Assembly (NCBI GenBank): GCA_965276825.1
Contig: OZ255630.1
Coordinates: 1,736,001 to 1,800,000, forward strand
DNA: 64,000 bases
Source of the DNA: G965276765 sp965276825
GTDB lineage: Bacteria > Actinomycetota > Acidimicrobiia > Acidimicrobiales > Palsa-688
Reading direction: 5' to 3'
Positions 51,175 through 59,648 of this stretch are shown in pieces. Every line of letters begins with the position of its first letter. Positions within the stretch are counted from its first letter, which is position 1. A program made the position numbers and the translations under genes. Below the pieces are notes generated by a model that saw only the letters and a program-made list of their open reading frames with translations, was not told where the DNA came from and searched no databases.

Positions 51175-52539
51175 TCAACTCCCGGTGAGCAGGGCGGCCG
51201 CGACCCGCTCGAGCCCGACGGTCCTGCTCGCCTTGACCAGCACGGCGTCGCCGGCACCGAGGCGACCGAGCAGGGCCACGACCTCGTCGGCCCCGACGCC
51301 GGTGCGCCCGTAGGCGTCGGTGCCGACGGCGACGACGTCGACTCCGAGGGAGGCGGCCAGCTCGACCACGCCGCGGTGGGCGTCGGCGGCGGTGTCACCG
51401 AGCTCGGCCATCTCGCCGAGGACGGCGAGACGCCGGTGGGCGGGCAGCTCGGCCAGGGCGCGCAGCGCGGCGGCCATCGACGCCGGGTTGGCGTTGTAGG
51501 CGTCGTTGAGGACCAGCGCCCCGCCGGGAGCCCGCCTGAGGTCCATCCGCCACGGCGAGAGCGACGCCGCGCCCAGCCCGGCCACGACCGATTCCAGATC
51601 GCAGCCCACCGCCAGGGCGACGACCGCGGCGGCCAGGGCGTTGGCGACCTGGTGGGCGCCGCGGACGCCGAGGTCGACCCGGGCGGCCCCCCACGGGGAG
51701 CGGAGGGTGAAGCTCGGGCGGAGGTCGGCTCCGACGGTGACCTCGTCGGCCACGGTGTCGGCTCCCGACCGGCCCGTCGCCGAGTAGGTGAGGACCGGCG
51801 CCCCGGCCAGCGCGGCCATGGCCGCCACCCGGGGATCGTCGGCGTTGAGGACGGCCAGGCCGTCGGCGGGCAGCGCCTCGATCAGCTCGCCCTTGGCGGC
51901 GGCGACGCCCTCGATCGAGCCGAACACCTCGGTGTGGGCGGCGGCCACCGCGGTGACCACCCCGACGGTCGGCCGGGCCACCTCGCAGAGCAGCGCGATG
52001 TGCCCGGGCCCGCGTGCGCCCATCTCGATGACCGCCACCTCGGTGTCGTCGGGGGCGTTGGCCAGGGTGATCGGGACCCCGAGCTCGTTGTTGAACGAGT
52101 GCGGGTTGGCGGACACCCGCCTGGCCAGGCCGATGGCGGCGGCCAGGAGGTCCTTGGTCGAGGTCTTGCCGACGGAGCCGGTCACGCCGACGACGGCGCC
52201 GCTCAACCGGCGCCTGGCCGCCCGGCCCAGGTCCAGGAGGGCGGCGCGGGTGTCGTCCACTTCGATGGCGGTCGCCCCTGGCCCTCCCCCCTCCCGGCCT
52301 CGACCGCGCTCGTGCAGGTAGCCGGTCGCGCCACCGGCGACCGCCTCGGGGATCCAGTCGTGGCCGTCGCGCTCGGCGCGGATCGGCACGAAGAGGCTGT
52401 CGGCGACGCTCCGGCGCGAGTCGATGACGACCTGCGACCATGCCGGGGGCGGTCGGGCCGGGTCGACCCGGCCGCCGGTCGCAGCGGGGTCGACACGTCC
52501 GCCGGTCGCGGCGGCCACCTCCTCGGCGAGCCAGCGCAT
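51175..52539 (-). CDS. murF: UDP-N-acetylmuramoyl-tripeptide--D-alanyl-D-alanine ligase
   Basis: Adds D-Ala-D-Ala to UDP-MurNAc-tripeptide in peptidoglycan precursor synthesis. The 454 residues have the ATP loop VGVTGSVGKTSTKDLL near 118-133, NNELGVP, VIEMGARGPGHI, the NDAYNANPASM substrate motif and LGEMAELGD. The N-terminus carries a duplicated ATGGRVDPA unit. ATG at 52539, divergent from ddl, whose product makes the D-Ala-D-Ala substrate; the pairing is functionally sensible. Confidence 0.95.
   Translation of the reverse strand: MRWLAEEVAAATGGRVDPAATGGRVDPARPPPAWSQVVIDSRRSVADSLFVPIRAERDGHDWIPEAVAGGATGYLHERGRGREGGGPGATAIEVDDTRAALLDLGRAARRRLSGAVVGVTGSVGKTSTKDLLAAAIGLARRVSANPHSFNNELGVPITLANAPDDTEVAVIEMGARGPGHIALLCEVARPTVGVVTAVAAAHTEVFGSIEGVAAAKGELIEALPADGLAVLNADDPRVAAMAALAGAPVLTYSATGRSGADTVADEVTVGADLRPSFTLRSPWGAARVDLGVRGAHQVANALAAAVVALAVGCDLESVVAGLGAASLSPWRMDLRRAPGGALVLNDAYNANPASMAAALRALAELPAHRRLAVLGEMAELGDTAADAHRGVVELAASLGVDVVAVGTDAYGRTGVGADEVVALLGRLGAGDAVLVKASRTVGLERVAAALLTGS
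52461..52514. repeat. 27-base in-frame duplication in murF
   Basis: Two 27-base units (52461-52487 and 52488-52514) encode ATGGRVDPA twice near the MurF N-terminus. Confidence 0.85.
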
Positions 52540-52564
52540 GGCGTCGATCTTGGCAGGGCAGGGC

Positions 52565-52570
52565 TACGCT
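52565..52570 (+). promoter_or_regulatory. Leaderless -10 of ddl
   Basis: TACGCT, eight bases before the ATG at 52579. Confidence 0.45.
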
Positions 52571-52578
52571 CGCGGGCC

Positions 52579-53790
52579 ATGTCCGATGCGGATGACGCCA
52601 CCGGTCCCGACCCCGCCGTCCCGCCCGGAGCGGGGCGGACCCGCCTGGTCGTGATCTACGGCGGCCGCTCCGCCGAGCACGAGGTGTCGTGCATCTCCGC
52701 CCTGCACGTGGTGCGCGCCGCCGACCCGGCCCTCTACGACGTCGCCCTCGTCGGCATCACCACCGCAGGTCGGTGGGTGGACGCCGGCGGCATCCTCGCC
52801 GCCCTCCCGCCGGGCACGGCGTCACTGCCGTCGCCGGACACGGCCGCCGCCGGAGCGCCCCGCCCGCCGGCGGCGATCGGGGGCGCCCCGGGGACGCAGG
52901 CGCTGGTCGCGCCCGGGTCGGGTGGATCCGCCGGCGGTGACGACCCGGGCGCGCTGCTCCGCGCTGACGGCGACGAGACGACGGTGGTCTTCCCCCTCCT
53001 GCACGGGCCCCACGGCGAGGACGGGACCATCCAGGGCCTGCTCGAGGTGGCGGGGGTCGCCTACGTCGGCGCCGGGGTGGCGTCGTCGGCCGCCTCGATG
53101 GACAAAGGCCTGACCAAGGCGCTGCTGCGGGCCGCCGGCCTGCCGCAGGTGCGCTCGTTGGTGTTGCGCGACCACGAGCTCGACGACCTGACGGCCAAGC
53201 GGGTCGAGGCCGAGCTCGGCTGGCCGGTGTTCGTCAAGCCGGCCAACCTCGGCTCGTCGATCGGGATCACCCGCGCCGGCGACGCCGACGAGCTGGCGGC
53301 CGCGGTCGACCTCGCGCTCCGTTACGACGAGTGGATCGTCGTCGAGGAGGCGGTGGCGGTCAGGGAGATCGAGATCGGCGTGCTCGGCTACGGCGACAGC
53401 CTCAGGGCGTCGGTCCCCGGAGAGGTCGTGGCGAGCCACGACTTCTACGACTTCGAGGACAAGTACCTGGCGGGCACGGCGTCGTCGGTGATCCCGGCCG
53501 ACCTGGAGCCCGACGTGGCCGACGCGGCCAGGGCGCTGGCCCTCGACGCGGCGAGAGCGGTCAGGGTCGACGGGATGGCGAGGGTCGACCTGTTCTACGA
53601 GGAGGGCGGGAGGGGCCTGATGGTCAACGAGATCAACACCATCCCCGGGTTCACGCCGATCTCGCAGTTCCCGCTCCTGTGGGCGGCCTCTGGCCTCGAG
53701 GGCCCGGCGCTGATCGACGAGCTGGTCGGGCTGGCGCTGGCCCGCCACCGACGGCGGGCCCGCTTCGACGGCCGCCGCATCCTGGGCTGA
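52579..53790 (+). CDS. ddl: D-alanine--D-alanine ligase
   Basis: Cytosolic ATP-grasp ligase supplying MurF. The 403 residues include VVIYGGRSAEHEVSCISA at 24-41, FPLLHGPHGEDGTIQG, WPVFVKPANLGSSIGITRA, EIEIGVLG, VDGMARVDLFYEEGGRGLMVNEINTIPGFTPISQFPLLW. A Pro/Gly/Ala-rich insertion of about 45 residues (about 80-125) separates the first lobe from LLHG and is not typical. Divergent from murF. Confidence 0.96.
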   Translation: MSDADDATGPDPAVPPGAGRTRLVVIYGGRSAEHEVSCISALHVVRAADPALYDVALVGITTAGRWVDAGGILAALPPGTASLPSPDTAAAGAPRPPAAIGGAPGTQALVAPGSGGSAGGDDPGALLRADGDETTVVFPLLHGPHGEDGTIQGLLEVAGVAYVGAGVASSAASMDKGLTKALLRAAGLPQVRSLVLRDHELDDLTAKRVEAELGWPVFVKPANLGSSIGITRAGDADELAAAVDLALRYDEWIVVEEAVAVREIEIGVLGYGDSLRASVPGEVVASHDFYDFEDKYLAGTASSVIPADLEPDVADAARALALDAARAVRVDGMARVDLFYEEGGRGLMVNEINTIPGFTPISQFPLLWAASGLEGPALIDELVGLALARHRRRARFDGRRILG

Positions 53791-53793
53791 CCC

Positions 53794-54594
53794 TCAGGAG
53801 ACGGAGCGGACCGCTCCGGCCGCCACGAACGGCTGGCTGCTGCTCACGGCGCCCTCGGACACCTCGTCGGTGACGGCGAGGGCCTGCACCCCGGGCCCGG
53901 CGTTGAACGCCACGATGGACGGGTCGGTCCCGAGCAGGCCGTAGGAGATCTGCTGGCCGCCGGCGACACCCCAGAGCTGGTACACCCGGCCGGCGGGGAG
54001 CGGGGTGAGGTGGGCGTCGTAGACGTATCCCCGGCCTCCCGACGTGATCACCGCGTCGAGGCTGGGGCTGGCCGACCCGAGGGAGGCCAGCTGGACGTGA
54101 CGGCTGCCGGGCTGGGCCAGCGCAGCGCGCACCAGCGCCATGGTCGGCTGGGCGGGCTCGATCTGGGTCACCGACGCCTGCACCTGGTTGACCCGGTGCT
54201 CGAGGTGCACGACCTGGGTGACCAGCACGGCGACCGCAACGGCGGCGGCTGCGGCGAGCACGCTGATCGGCCGGCGCCATGCCGACGACCGCCGCGTCCG
54301 CGCCCGGCCAGGGCCCGAACCGGCCCGCACGGCCGGGCCCAGACGTTCCATCCTGAGCTCGGGAGGGGTGTCGCCGAGGGAGGCGGCGATCCGCGACCAC
54401 ACGTCCGCCGGCGCCTCCTGGCCACCCCACGCGAACATCGCCGTCACCTCCCGATGGCCGGTCATCTCGGCCTGGCACCGCGGGCAGATGGCGATGTGGG
54501 CCTCGACGGTGGCGGCCTCGACCGGGTCGACGGCGTCGAGCGCGTAGGCGCCGAGGAGGTCCTGGACCTCGTCGTGCTCGTTCACTCGTTCCAT
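53794..54594 (-). CDS. Anti-sigma factor, RskA-like, zinc-type
   Basis: A 266-residue membrane anti-sigma factor. The cytosolic ZAS motif is HIAICPRCQAEM near 33-44; a transmembrane helix lies at about 108-130 (PISVLAAAAAVAVAVLVTQVV); the extracytoplasmic part (about 131-266) matches the RskA C-terminal domain (YVYDAHLTPLPAGRVYQLWGV). It should hold the overlapping sigma factor inactive until proteolysis or redox change. Its ATG lies 12 bases inside the sigma gene. Confidence 0.9.
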   Translation of the reverse strand: MERVNEHDEVQDLLGAYALDAVDPVEAATVEAHIAICPRCQAEMTGHREVTAMFAWGGQEAPADVWSRIAASLGDTPPELRMERLGPAVRAGSGPGRARTRRSSAWRRPISVLAAAAAVAVAVLVTQVVHLEHRVNQVQASVTQIEPAQPTMALVRAALAQPGSRHVQLASLGSASPSLDAVITSGGRGYVYDAHLTPLPAGRVYQLWGVAGGQQISYGLLGTDPSIVAFNAGPGVQALAVTDEVSEGAVSSSQPFVAAGAVRSVS

Positions 54595-55250
54595 GACGCA
54601 CCCACTCCCACGTCGGCGAGGCCCGAGCGCATGCGCTTCAGACCCACGCGTATGCGACTCTTGACCGTGCCCTCGGGAGCGCCGAGCACCTCGGCGACCT
54701 CCCGGTAGGTGTGACCGCCGAAGTAAGCCAGCTCGATGGCCTTGCGCTCGTCGTCGGGCAACACGGCCACGGCCTGCTTGACGCGGTCAGCGACCGCCAG
54801 GTCCCAGACCTCCCGCTCGATGTCGTAACCGGCGGTCGCCGCCGCTCGGGCCTCACGCTCCTCGCGCCGGGTGCGCGACGAGTCCGACCTGAGCAGGTCG
54901 ACGGCCCGTCCGTGGGTCTGGGCGAGGAGAAACGATCGCAGGGAGCCCCGCTCGGAGTCGAAGCGCTCCGGGTCGTTCCACAGCCGCAGGAAGACCTCCT
55001 GCACGACCTCCTCGGCCCGCGTGCCGTCGTGGAGCACGCGCCGCGCCAAGCCGAAGACGGCACCGGCGTGACGTCGGTAGACCTCGGCGAGCGCATCCTC
55101 CCGGAAGCGGCCAATGGCCACCACCAGCGACGGGTCGCTGGCCGATGTGAGCAGGGGGAGCATACGGTCGGTGTTCGGAGCGGCCATCCCGCCCGGATGA
55201 TCATCCTCGGCCGACGGGCCTCCGGTCGCGGGCGGCACCGCAGCGTTCAC
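54582..55250 (-). CDS. ECF sigma factor, SigK-like
   Basis: A 222-residue ECF sigma factor. Region 2 (LAEVYRRHAGAVFGLARRVLHDGTRAEEVVQEVFLRLW) and region 4 (LPDDERKAIELAYFGGHTYREVAEVLGAPEGTVKSRIRVGLKRM) are clear. GTG at 55250 is chosen because it overlaps the SCP2 gene stop as GTGA; an in-frame ATG at 55187 would shorten it by 21 residues. Paired with an RskA-like anti-sigma, as in SigK/RskA systems. Confidence 0.92.
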   Translation of the reverse strand: MNAAVPPATGGPSAEDDHPGGMAAPNTDRMLPLLTSASDPSLVVAIGRFREDALAEVYRRHAGAVFGLARRVLHDGTRAEEVVQEVFLRLWNDPERFDSERGSLRSFLLAQTHGRAVDLLRSDSSRTRREEREARAAATAGYDIEREVWDLAVADRVKQAVAVLPDDERKAIELAYFGGHTYREVAEVLGAPEGTVKSRIRVGLKRMRSGLADVGVGASWNE

Positions 55251-55624
55251 GTCTGCGGCCCGGTCGCGCTGGCCGCCACCCACCGATCGTAGGGTTGACC
55301 CTCGGCCGCGGCGAGGAGCGCCAACACCAGGCCAGGGTCACCGGCGGTCTTCAGGCGACCCCGCATGAACGCCACCGTCGGCGCCATCGCACCCTCGCGG
55401 AGCTGACGGGCGTCATCGGCGGCGATGGTGAAGGTCACCTCGGGGTGCCCGGGCGCTCCTTCGACCGTGTCGACGAGCCGGCCGTCCCGCCAGACCAAGC
55501 CGGCACGGGTCTCTGACCTGGCCGGCCCGGTCACGACGACCTCGACCACGGCGTCGAACGCCGGGTCCACCGCCAGACCGGCTGCCGCTCCGACCGCGGC
55601 GGCCAGCAGGTCGGGGACGCTCAA
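55247..55624 (-). CDS. SCP2 sterol-binding-domain protein
   Basis: A 125-residue SCP2-like lipid-binding protein: VVEVVVTGPARSETRAGLVWRDGRLVDTVEGAPGHPEVTFTIAADDARQLREGAMAPTVAFMRGRLKTAGDPGLVLALLAAAEG. Single domain, no signal. TTG start overlapping the mca stop (TTGA). Encoded between the mycothiol amidase and the ECF sigma factor; may carry a lipid or cofactor, function unknown. Confidence 0.85.
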   Translation of the reverse strand: MSVPDLLAAAVGAAAGLAVDPAFDAVVEVVVTGPARSETRAGLVWRDGRLVDTVEGAPGHPEVTFTIAADDARQLREGAMAPTVAFMRGRLKTAGDPGLVLALLAAAEGQPYDRWVAASATGPQT

Positions 55625-56511
55625 CGGGCGCTGGCCGTCGCCCGCAGGCCGGCGAAGAGGTCGGGCGCGTCGTCAGGGGCGTCCGAGCGGTTGTGCAGGA
55701 CGTGGTATTCGTCGAACGGGTACAGCCGGTCCTGCACCTCGGGAGGCAGACCGAACCACCACGGCGAGGTCGGGTCGACCTGGGTCCTGTGGGCGAGAAG
55801 GGCCTCGCGCCGGACGTGGGTGAACCCGGTCACGTCGATCACCGCAGGGGCGTCCCCGCCCGCGGCCTGCTCGGCGATGGCCTGGTCGAAGCGGGCCAGG
55901 CGGTCGGCGTCGAAGGGTGAGTCGAGGCCCCGTTCGAGGTAGGCGTCGTGGGTGGCCCGCATCTGGCGCGCCGACCACGAGGTGGCGACCAGCTTGATCG
56001 GGGACCACGCCGCACCGGCATCGGGATGGGCGGTCGGGTCGCCGGCCGCCTCGAAGGCCAGCTCACTGATCTCGTTGACCCGCAGGTGGTCGGGGTGGGG
56101 GTAGCCGCTCTGCTCGCGGGGATAGGTGACGACGACCTGCGGGCGGTGGGTCCTGATGGTGGCGACCAGCCGCCCGACCGCCTCGTCGATCGGGGCGCGC
56201 GCGAAGCAGGCCGGATCGGCGTTGGCCGCCGAATCGGGCATGCCGGAGTCGCGGTAGCCGAGCGCGACGACCTCGTCGTAGCCGATCCGGCGGGCCGCCT
56301 CGGCGAGCTCCTCGGCGCGGATCTCCGCGATGCGCTCCTTGATGCCGGGCTGGTCCATGGCCTTGTTCAAGATGTCGCCCTCCTCGCCGCCGGTGCAGCA
56401 CACGAGGATCGTCCGGATCCCCTCGGCGTGGTAGCGGGCGACGGTCGCCGGCCCCTTCGACGACTCGTCGTCGGGATGGGCGTGCACGGTCATGAGGGTC
56501 AACGGAGCCAC
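55621..56511 (-). CDS. mca: Mycothiol S-conjugate amidase
   Basis: Zinc amidase that cleaves mycothiol S-conjugates to a mercapturic acid for export and GlcN-Ins for recycling. The 296 residues start with TLMTVHAHPDDESSKGPATVARY (AHPDDE metal motif), and contain VVTYPREQSGYPHPDHLRVNE with the second metal His. SSKGP and the full length favour Mca over MshB, which lacks some of these residues. GTG start, leaderless TAGGCT. It leads the operon with SCP2, sigma and anti-sigma genes, suggesting thiol-stress control. Confidence 0.9.
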   Translation of the reverse strand: MAPLTLMTVHAHPDDESSKGPATVARYHAEGIRTILVCCTGGEEGDILNKAMDQPGIKERIAEIRAEELAEAARRIGYDEVVALGYRDSGMPDSAANADPACFARAPIDEAVGRLVATIRTHRPQVVVTYPREQSGYPHPDHLRVNEISELAFEAAGDPTAHPDAGAAWSPIKLVATSWSARQMRATHDAYLERGLDSPFDADRLARFDQAIAEQAAGGDAPAVIDVTGFTHVRREALLAHRTQVDPTSPWWFGLPPEVQDRLYPFDEYHVLHNRSDAPDDAPDLFAGLRATASAR

Positions 56512-56517
56512 GACTCC

Positions 56518-56523
56518 AGCCTA
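56518..56523 (-). promoter_or_regulatory. Leaderless -10 of mca
   Basis: TAGGCT on the minus strand, six bases before the GTG at 56511. Confidence 0.5.
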
Positions 56524-56567
56524 CGGGGCGACGTCAGGGAGCCGTCCCTGCGGCAACGTTCCGGTCC

Positions 56568-57317
56568 CTACCCGGCGACGAAGAGCTGGGCGTAGCTCCA
56601 CATCCCGCCAACCAGCGCCCGGCCACCGCCGAAGTGGCCGCTGAAGTGCGAGAGGATGGCGTGGCGGTGGTCCCAGCAGGCGGCCGCCCCCGACGTCTGG
56701 CACCCGGCGTTGCTGCCGCCCACGCCGTCGTCGTACATCCAGGCGTAGTCCGCGGCGAGCGGCGTCCGGTAGCCGCCGGACCAGTTGGAGACCCAGACGC
56801 GGCCTGGCGGCCCGACCGGGTCGGACAGGTGGGAGGCGGCGACCGACGCCGTCGTGTCCAGCCGGGACGAGTCGAGCACCGCCAGGAGACCCCGGCTGCG
56901 CCGTTCGGCGTTGGTCACCGCGGTGAGCTCGGCGCCCGGGTCCAGGCGGCGGTAGCCGGCCGGCAGGCGGAGCCGTCCGAGGCCCTCGCGCCGGCGGGCC
57001 AGGTCGATGTTGTAGAGCGCGTACCGGTCGCACCGCCACGTCGCGCCCCGGTAGCGGTTGCGGGCCGCCGGGTCGCAGTAGTGGGCGAAGTCGGGGCCGG
57101 GGCGCCGTGACGCGCTCGGGTCGGCGAGGTCGGAGACCGGGGTGGTGACGGCGGCCGCCCTCGCCGTGTGAGGCGTTGCGGGCAGGCCCGGTGTCGTCGC
57201 CCCGCCGGCGGCAGGCACGGCGATCGACGCGAGAGCCGGGAGGAGGGCGACGCCGGTAGCGGCTGCCGCCGTTCGCAGGGCACGGCGGCGGAATCGTCGA
57301 GGGGCTCGCATGAGCAT
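56568..57317 (-). CDS. Secreted CAP-like (SCP/PR1) domain protein
   Basis: A 249-residue exported protein. An Arg-rich N-region (RAPRRFRRRALR) and a hydrophobic stretch with AGGA form a signal peptide of about 38 residues. The mature part has IDLARRREGLGRLRLPAGYRRLDPGAELTAVTNAERRSRGL, SVAASHLSDP and a C-terminal CWDHRHAIL...GGMWSYAQLFVAG, the arrangement of actinobacterial CAP/SCP proteins. Four cysteines could form two disulfides. Function unknown. Confidence 0.75.
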   Translation of the reverse strand: MLMRAPRRFRRRALRTAAAATGVALLPALASIAVPAAGGATTPGLPATPHTARAAAVTTPVSDLADPSASRRPGPDFAHYCDPAARNRYRGATWRCDRYALYNIDLARRREGLGRLRLPAGYRRLDPGAELTAVTNAERRSRGLLAVLDSSRLDTTASVAASHLSDPVGPPGRVWVSNWSGGYRTPLAADYAWMYDDGVGGSNAGCQTSGAAACWDHRHAILSHFSGHFGGGRALVGGMWSYAQLFVAG

Positions 57318-57324
57318 CTGGACC

Positions 57325-58587
57325 TTACTTGGGCCGGTCCGGCGCGCCGTGCTCGAAGCGGCACACGCTCTCGATGTGCACGGTGTGGGCGAATCCGTCG
57401 ACCACCTGCAGCGTGGCCAGGCGGTAGCCGGCCTCGGCGAGGAGGCCGGCGTCGCGGGCGGCCGAGGCCGGATCGCAGCTGACGAGCACCAACGTCGGTG
57501 CCCCGGTGGCCGCCAGCGCCGTCACCCCGGGGCGTCCGAGACCGGTCCTCGACGGGTCGGCGACGACCACGTCGGCCGGCTGCGGCGACCAGCGCCCGAC
57601 GTCGGTGGCCACCACGCGGGCTTCGACGTCGGTCAGGTTGACCCGGGCGTCGGCGACCGAGTCGCGGTTGGACTCGATGGACACCAGGCGAGCGCCACGG
57701 CGGCCGGCGACCACCCCGCCGATGATCCCGACACCGGCGTAGGCGTCGACCATCAGGCCACCTGCAGGGAGGGAGTCGCCGACCGCGGTGTCGACGGCGG
57801 CCACCACCGCATCCGCGGCCTGCGGACCGGCCTGGAAGAACGACCTGGCCGATACCCGCCAGTGCCGGCCGCCGACGGACTCGTGCACCGCGCCCTGCTG
57901 GCCAGGCCCGACGAGGACCACGTCGTCAGGCAGTCCGGCGGGCCGGTGCCGCTGCCGGCGGTGCACGACGGCGAGGCGGCGCCCGTCCGCGGTTCCCGTC
58001 CTGAGGGTGACCCGATCGTGCCCGGGGAGGCGGAGGCCGGCGAGCAGGCCGCCGAGGGCCGGGTGGGCGACCAGGCAGGAATCCACCGGGTGGGCCACGT
58101 CCTCGTGGCGGCGCCGGAACCCGACCCGCCCGGCGCCGTCGACCGACAGGTGCAGGGTGGTGCGGTATCCCTCGGTGGCCAACCGCACCGGCGGCAGCAC
58201 GGTCGCGGGCTCGGTCCTCGCGATCCGGGCGACGGTCTCGAGGAGGATCCGCTGCTTGAGTGTGACCTGGGCGTCGCCGGTCACGTCCTGCCACGGGCAC
58301 CCGCCGCAGCCGGTGTGGTGGTGGGGGCACGAGCCGACGGTCCTCCACGGCGACGGCGACACGACCGTCCGCAACCTGGCCTTGGCGAAGTCACGCCGCT
58401 CGGCGACCACGTCGGCCTGCACCGTCTCCCCCGGAAGCGCGCCTTCGACGAAGACGATGCGCCCGTCGGGGAGCCGACCGATGGCGTCGCCGCCCGCCGC
58501 GACCCTGTCCTCGAGGTGCAGCGGGTCCTCGAGGTGCACCGGGTCCTCGAGGTGCACCGGGTCCTCGAGATGGCACGGCGTGCTCAC
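57325..58587 (-). CDS. RNA m5U methyltransferase of the RlmD/TrmA-like (RumA) family
   Basis: SAM-dependent uracil-C5 methyltransferase for rRNA or tRNA. The 420 residues start with four HLEDP units that lead into a TRAM domain (IGRLPDGRIVFVEGALPGETVQADVV). An Fe-S cysteine set follows (CPHHHTGCGGCPWQD near 88-102), then the SAM motif LMVDAYAGVGIIGGVVAG and the catalytic SCDPASAARD near 380-389. The Fe-S cluster favours the RlmD type. GTG start overlaps the upstream amidotransferase stop. Confidence 0.9.
   Translation of the reverse strand: MSTPCHLEDPVHLEDPVHLEDPLHLEDRVAAGGDAIGRLPDGRIVFVEGALPGETVQADVVAERRDFAKARLRTVVSPSPWRTVGSCPHHHTGCGGCPWQDVTGDAQVTLKQRILLETVARIARTEPATVLPPVRLATEGYRTTLHLSVDGAGRVGFRRRHEDVAHPVDSCLVAHPALGGLLAGLRLPGHDRVTLRTGTADGRRLAVVHRRQRHRPAGLPDDVVLVGPGQQGAVHESVGGRHWRVSARSFFQAGPQAADAVVAAVDTAVGDSLPAGGLMVDAYAGVGIIGGVVAGRRGARLVSIESNRDSVADARVNLTDVEARVVATDVGRWSPQPADVVVADPSRTGLGRPGVTALAATGAPTLVLVSCDPASAARDAGLLAEAGYRLATLQVVDGFAHTVHIESVCRFEHGAPDRPK
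58508..58573. repeat. 18-base tandem repeat, about 3.7 units, in frame
   Basis: TCCTCGAGGTGCANCGGG units at 58508, 58526, 58544 and 58562 (partial) encode repeated HLEDPV/L at the methyltransferase N-terminus. Confidence 0.93.
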
Positions 58588-59357
58588 GGCCCGGGCCGCT
58601 CCCCGGCGGACGCGACCGCGCCGCTGCGCTCCTCGGCGGCCAGCCCGAAAGCGTCGAAGACGGCCTGCTGGGCCGGGTCCCTCGCCGCGGACCGCTCGGG
58701 ATGCCACTGGACGGCGAGGCACCATCCGGCGTCCGCCGGCGTCTCGACCGCCTCGACCAGGCCGTCCGGGCTGCGGGCGGTCACGACCAGCCCGTCGGCC
58801 ACGTCGGCGATGGCCTGGTGATGGATCGACACGCACGACGCCACGCCGGCCGCTCCCCCCTGGCTGGCGGCGAGCCGGCTGCCGGCCACGATGTCGACGG
58901 GATGGCTGGCCGGCACCCCGTCGCCCACCGGCACGCCGTGGGCGACGCGGTCGTCGACGTCGGGGAGGTGCTGCACGAGCGTGCCACCGAGGGCCACGTT
59001 GAGGATCTGGATCCCCCGGCAGATGGCGAGGACCGGCACGCCGGCGCAGCCCGCCGCGAGCACCAGGTCCATCTCCCAGCGGTCCCTGCGCTCGTCGACC
59101 CCGTAGACCGCCGGGTGCGGGGTCTGGCCATAGGTCGCCGGGGCGACGTCGGGACCGCCGCAGAGCACCACCCCGGCCCACGTGCCGACCACGTCGGCGG
59201 CGGGGACGCCGGGATCACCGAGGACCACGGGGATCACGCCGGCTCGTCGGAGGCCGCCCAGATACTCCGACGGCACACCTTCGCTCTCGTCGGTCCATCC
59301 GGCCACCCGGCCTGCGTAGAGCAGGCTCGGCGCCACGGCGACCAGCACCGGCGCCAC
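58584..59357 (-). CDS. Class I glutamine-amidotransferase-like hydrolase (peptidase C26, PuuD-like)
   Basis: A 257-residue gamma-glutamyl-GABA hydrolase-like enzyme. Catalytic Cys in VLAICRGIQILNVALGGTLVQH near 112-133, SIHHQAI, and His/Glu in LAVQWHPERSA near 216. PuuD cleaves gamma-glutamyl-gamma-aminobutyrate in putrescine breakdown; no other Puu gene is present, so substrate is open. GTG start immediately downstream of the pterin dehydratase gene. Confidence 0.88.
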   Translation of the reverse strand: MAPVLVAVAPSLLYAGRVAGWTDESEGVPSEYLGGLRRAGVIPVVLGDPGVPAADVVGTWAGVVLCGGPDVAPATYGQTPHPAVYGVDERRDRWEMDLVLAAGCAGVPVLAICRGIQILNVALGGTLVQHLPDVDDRVAHGVPVGDGVPASHPVDIVAGSRLAASQGGAAGVASCVSIHHQAIADVADGLVVTARSPDGLVEAVETPADAGWCLAVQWHPERSAARDPAQQAVFDAFGLAAEERSGAVASAGERPGP

Positions 59358-59636
59358 TCAGCTGTCGAGCGCGTCGACCGACGCGGCCAGCCGGAGGTCC
59401 CTGGTCGTCAGGCCGCCTGCCGAGTGGGTGCTCACGGTGAGGGTGACGGTGTCGTAGCCGACGGCGATGTCGGGATGGTGGTCCTGGTCCTCGGCGAGAT
59501 CCGCCACCGCGTCGACGAACGCGATGGCGGCGCGAAACGAGGGGAAGGTCCTGACAGTCGTGATGGTGTCGCCGCGCCGCTCCCACCTGAGGCCGGCCAA
59601 TCCGTCGCGAATGGCTGCGTCGTCGAGGCGATCCAT
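59358..59636 (-). CDS. Pterin-4a-carbinolamine dehydratase
   Basis: A 92-residue PCD/DCoH-fold protein that dehydrates 4a-hydroxytetrahydropterin. The signature QDHHPDIAVGYDTVTL lies near 51-66 with the catalytic His pair. No aromatic hydroxylase is in the window, so its partner is elsewhere or it has another role. ATG at 59636 is divergent from the DUF885 gene with only 12 bases between the two start codons. Confidence 0.93.
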   Translation of the reverse strand: MDRLDDAAIRDGLAGLRWERRGDTITTVRTFPSFRAAIAFVDAVADLAEDQDHHPDIAVGYDTVTLTVSTHSAGGLTTRDLRLAASVDALDS

Positions 59637-59641
59637 AGGGT
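59636..59641 (+). promoter_or_regulatory. Leaderless -10 of the DUF885 gene
   Basis: TAGGGT, seven bases before the ATG at 59649; it overlaps the start codon of the divergent pterin dehydratase gene. Confidence 0.45.
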
Positions 59642-59648
59642 GGCCAGC

